From positions 124,001 through 188,000 of the forward strand of contig JAWKVX010000007.1 of NCBI GenBank assembly GCA_041397825.1: 64,000 bases of DNA. Reading direction: 5' to 3'. How positions within the stretch are numbered: the stretch's first letter is position 1; every line of letters begins with the position of its first letter. The notes beneath the pieces were generated by a model, which worked only from the letters and a program-made list of their open reading frames with translations, was not told where the DNA came from and did not search any database. The DNA is from JANNSX01 sp041397825. GTDB taxonomy: Bacteria > Pseudomonadota > Alphaproteobacteria > Rhizobiales > Hyphomicrobiaceae. Positions 61,040-64,000 of this stretch are shown piece by piece. The position numbers and the translations under genes are program-made.

Positions 61040-63450
61040 CGGCAGATTACCGGGTCGATGGTTGTGAAGTTGTCCTCCGAGGGCGCATAGGTGAAGCTGG
61101 CGTGGCACTGGCTGCCGTCGAGGCTGACCGCCAGCCGGTGCTCACCCGTCAGGCCCTCCAGATAGACCTGGCCGTCATAGCCGGCGACATAGTCGGCGTC
61201 ACTGCCGTCCAGCACGACCTTGCTGCCCGGTGGTGGATAGCCGCCATCGGCGAGCTTCAGAATCACGAGGGCCGTCCCCGAGGTGCTCTTGGCATTGAAG
61301 AGCACCCGGACGCCGGCCCTTTCGCGCGGCACGGCGACGTGCTCTGTCTCGGTGATTTCCGTGCCGAGCGGGACGTCGACGGCGTCGATCGAGATTTTGT
61401 TCGGCTCATACGCGCGGAGACCCGTCACAAGCGCTGTGCCGCTGCTGTCGGTAACGGCTACGCGTCGGTTCTCGAGCATGATCGGGACGCCCTCGGCCCC
61501 GGCATCGACCACGGCGAAGCCGTCGTCGATGCGGTTGGCCAGAAACACACCATCCTGGGTCGCAGCGATCGAGCCGGCGAGCTCAGCGCTGGCGGCGGTG
61601 CCCGTCGCGTGCGAGCGTGCGCGTACTGTACCGGTCGCAACCGAGCTTCGATAACTCAAGGACGCGGCCGTGGAGGTTTGATCCTCGCCGTCGTCGGTGG
61701 AGGCATACCAACCGTAGCTCCCGGGGGCCTCGGCCAGCGACTTCGAGCTCGAGAGGGAGTAACCCGTTCCATTCTTGTCGTGCTTCACACCGCTCGAGAG
61801 TGTGCCGTAGTCGCCGAGTGGCATCGAGAGGCCGGCATAGACACCGGAGCTCCTCTCCACGCCGAAGTCGTGGAAGGCGCTGGTGTAGAGGGAGATGTCG
61901 TAGAAGAGCGCGCGCGAGTAGGTGGCGCTGGCCAGATGCACCTCGGGATCGTCGACCCGGTCGATATGCGTATAGCTCAGACCGAGCGTCCCCAGCTCGA
62001 AGGGGAGGGGGGCACCGGCCGAGATGCGATCGATGGCGCGCGGAACCTCCCTCGAGAAGAGGCGGACGAGCGGAGGAGGGAGATCGGGATCGTCGTCACC
62101 CGAGCGAAACGAGATCGAACCGAGGTCCGCATAGTCGCCGAAGGTGCGAGTCGTCGCGCCGCGAAGCGACAGCTTGCCGATCTCGGTCTCGAGGCTGGCA
62201 TGCACCTGGGCGCCCTGACCTTCGTCTGAGGTGCTGGTCGCAGCGGCCAGTGAGACAATCGCTATGTCGGCGAGATTGGCGACGACCCCGGCGCCTCCGT
62301 TTAGGAGTCCATTGGTCGCCTCGGCATGAGCCTCTATGGTGATATCGTCTGTCAGGCCATAGCGCAGGCTTGCCGAGCCTGCCAATTGATCGTCATAGCG
62401 GTCGTCATCGCTGCCAAATCCGAGCCTCAATACGCCGGCCTCGGCCGAGTAGTCGAAGAGGCCTTCCCGAAGAAGGGAGGACGAGGCATAGAAGTCCGTC
62501 GTGATCTCCTGCTCGCGGCCGCTCGCGTCGCGGATCACCACGCGGGCCGTGCCGGCGCCCGTGACGGCTGGAATGTTCTGGACCTCGAAGGGGCCGCCTG
62601 CGACCTGCCCGGAATAGGCCTTCGAGGCATTCACGTAGACATCGACCGTCGAGGGGACGACGGCACTCCCGCCGAGCGTCGGCAGCGGCATGGTGACCAG
62701 ACCGGGCCGGAGCCCGAAGTTGCGGTCGATCTGACCACCTGCCAGGCGCACCGGGCGGGTCCAGGCGAGGCCGCCGGTGATGATGTCGCCGGCCCGGTAG
62801 GTGGTCAGGTTGTCGGTATCGGAGTAGCTCCAGGTCGTGGCAAGGCGGATGGCCTCGGAATGGCCGTCCGAGCCCTGCTTCAGGATGCCGTCCGTCGTCA
62901 GCAGGCCGAGTGGACCGAAAACACGGCCCTCCAGCGTCAGCGAGGCTCCGCCATAGTCGATCTCGAAATCATCGAGGTGCTCGCCGGTCGATCCGTGAAG
63001 CGCATAGTTGACCGCGCCACCGACATCGTCAGAGGCTTCATAGCTCTTGCGCAACTGGCCTGATACGTCGACGATGCGGGCATTGCGCTCCTCATCCACG
63101 ACGACGATGTCGATCGATTGAGCCGCTTCGTCGTAGGCGTAAGTGACGCCTGGAAGCTCATCGAGGGGAATGGTCTCTTCGGGTGCGAGCGAGCTGCCGG
63201 CCTTGAATCCTAGATCGGCGAGGGTTGCTCCCGTGGCAGCGATCCGCCCGCCGCCCAGATCGGAGAACGTACCGATCATCTTGGTCGGCTGGCCGTTGAG
63301 CAATACTTCAAGCTGCAGCGCAAGCGGCTCATCAGCCGCCTGCGCCGGTCGGAAGATCGGGAGCGAGGCAATAAGGACGAGTACCAGTAGGACTATTACG
63401 AGAGCTTCATTGCGCGCCTTGGATGATCCCAGTGGCTTGAAGCGGTCCAT
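61036..63450 (-). CDS. Outer-membrane usher of archaic chaperone-usher pilus
   Basis: 804 aa with signal peptide (ALVIVLLVLVLIASLPIFRPAQA). Usher architecture: N-terminal domain (LQLEVLLNGQP...), 24-strand barrel with plug (VPSTVDVYVNASKAYSGQVAGGPFEVQNIP), C-terminal domain (GYDGQVYLEGLTGEHRLAVSL, CHASFTY). Assembles pilus subunits across the outer membrane. Its ATG lies 44 bases inside the chaperone gene. Confidence 0.9.
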   Translation of the reverse strand: MDRFKPLGSSKARNEALVIVLLVLVLIASLPIFRPAQAADEPLALQLEVLLNGQPTKMIGTFSDLGGGRIAATGATLADLGFKAGSSLAPEETIPLDELPGVTYAYDEAAQSIDIVVVDEERNARIVDVSGQLRKSYEASDDVGGAVNYALHGSTGEHLDDFEIDYGGASLTLEGRVFGPLGLLTTDGILKQGSDGHSEAIRLATTWSYSDTDNLTTYRAGDIITGGLAWTRPVRLAGGQIDRNFGLRPGLVTMPLPTLGGSAVVPSTVDVYVNASKAYSGQVAGGPFEVQNIPAVTGAGTARVVIRDASGREQEITTDFYASSSLLREGLFDYSAEAGVLRLGFGSDDDRYDDQLAGSASLRYGLTDDITIEAHAEATNGLLNGGAGVVANLADIAIVSLAAATSTSDEGQGAQVHASLETEIGKLSLRGATTRTFGDYADLGSISFRSGDDDPDLPPPLVRLFSREVPRAIDRISAGAPLPFELGTLGLSYTHIDRVDDPEVHLASATYSRALFYDISLYTSAFHDFGVERSSGVYAGLSMPLGDYGTLSSGVKHDKNGTGYSLSSSKSLAEAPGSYGWYASTDDGEDQTSTAASLSYRSSVATGTVRARSHATGTAASAELAGSIAATQDGVFLANRIDDGFAVVDAGAEGVPIMLENRRVAVTDSSGTALVTGLRAYEPNKISIDAVDVPLGTEITETEHVAVPRERAGVRVLFNAKSTSGTALVILKLADGGYPPPGSKVVLDGSDADYVAGYDGQVYLEGLTGEHRLAVSLDGSQCHASFTYAPSEDNFTTIDPVICR

Positions 63451-64000
63451 GCTCAGTTAGTGCGGAAATCGCAACCTTTCCTCCCTGTTTCAGACCCTTG
63501 AGTGCCCGATCTGCCGTCCACGATACCGTCGCACCCGGCAGCACGTAGCCTGTCAGGCCCTTGCCGAAGCTGACGGTGCCTGCACCCGACTTCACCTTGA
63601 GGTCGGCGATGCGGACGCGCCGTGAGCCGGCATTCGTGGCGGTAATTGTCGTCTGTCCACTTTTGTTGCCGACCTCCCAGATGATCGGCGCTTCGCTCGC
63701 GTTGATGCCGCCGAAGAAAACAGGGATCGAGTAGCGGACCGCGAAACTGATGCCGGCACCGCGCGTGCGTTTCTTCTCCGGCACCTGGTCGATGACGATG
63801 CGGTAGCTTTCCTCGCCGTTAGGTGCCGACTTGGCACGCCGGACGACGCGAAGGACCGACTTCGTGTTTGGCTTCAGCTTGGCGATCGGTGGGCTGACGA
63901 CGACATCCTTCGTCTCGACGAGCTGGTCACTGCCGTTCTTCTGAATCCATTTGAAGACGCGAACCTGGGCAACAACGGCGTCGTTGCTCAGGTTGGCGAC
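63407..64000 (-). CDS. Pilus periplasmic chaperone (N-terminus off window)
   Basis: C-terminal 197 residues visible; gene continues past the right edge. Immunoglobulin-like chaperone features: QVRVFKWIQKNGSD, TKDVVVSPPIAKLKPNTKSVLRVVRR (basic subunit-binding edge), SYRIVIDQVP and the second domain GGKVAISAL. Order chaperone-usher-tip subunits matches Csu-type operons; major pilins would lie upstream off the window. Confidence 0.88.
   Translation of the reverse strand, partial: VANLSNDAVVAQVRVFKWIQKNGSDQLVETKDVVVSPPIAKLKPNTKSVLRVVRRAKSAPNGEESYRIVIDQVPEKKRTRGAGISFAVRYSIPVFFGGINASEAPIIWEVGNKSGQTTITATNAGSRRVRIADLKVKSGAGTVSFGKGLTGYVLPGATVSWTADRALKGLKQGGKVAISALTEHGPLQATGIIQGAQ

Overview
The window is high-GC, densely coded DNA from a Gram-negative bacterium, most likely an alphaproteobacterium and probably of the Hyphomicrobiales/Rhodospirillales side. 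The evidence is the housekeeping gene order: rplY-pth-ychF; lgt-midA-pgeF divergent from ubiK-ybjN-proC; uvrC-pgsA-moaD-moaE; an EnvZ/OmpR pair with a MarR regulator divergent from ilvE; and adjacent tRNA-Val and tRNA-Asp. I do not assign a genus.

Layout. 1-7.2 kb: the start of a GH3-family adenylating enzyme (cut by the left edge), a small papain-like-fold candidate, a sulfur/cysteine cluster (metC, an amino-acid binding protein, sseA, an alanyl-tRNA editing protein, cysK) and two tRNAs. 7.2-17 kb: a minus-strand housekeeping block (two MaoC-like hydratases, ychF, pth, rplY, a methyltransferase, prs, a lipoprotein, pgeF, midA, lgt). 17-26 kb: ubiK, ybjN, proC, a TetR-like regulator, csaA, a two-component system, marR/ilvE, and small secreted or membrane proteins. 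25-33 kb: moaE/moaD, pgsA, uvrC, a thermonuclease, a glucosaminidase, a fused pteridine-reductase/dihydroneopterin-aldolase gene and an AIM24-like protein. 33-41 kb: a sorbosone-dehydrogenase-like protein, RNase T2, a dipeptidase, GST, an MBL hydrolase and hypothetical exported proteins.

The most unusual region is 41.5-56.9 kb. A two-gene cassette is present three times in tandem on the plus strand, and the 3' end of a fourth copy lies in front. Each cassette encodes a membrane protein (three predicted transmembrane helices, then a Cys-rich tail with an [HN][PR]WCK.W signature) followed by a trypsin-fold protease carrying RTX-type calcium-binding sequence. The first two proteases are short (416 and 558 aa). 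The third is a 3216-aa protein with a protease domain, a module closely resembling the FrpC self-processing module (Asp738-Pro739), about seven RTX/haemolysin-related modules, further RTX repeats, four cadherin-like repeats and a terminal RTX block. Two copies of a roughly 415-bp direct repeat bracket cassettes 1 and 2. No type I secretion genes lie in the window. The pairing of membrane protein and RTX protease, its amplification and the self-processing giant together form a candidate undescribed surface or secreted proteolytic system.

57-64 kb: a trimethylamine-dehydrogenase-family flavoprotein lacking two of the three substrate-cage aromatics, then an archaic (Csu-like) chaperone-usher pilus operon with two tandem two-domain tip-adhesin-like subunits. 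The chaperone gene runs off the right edge.
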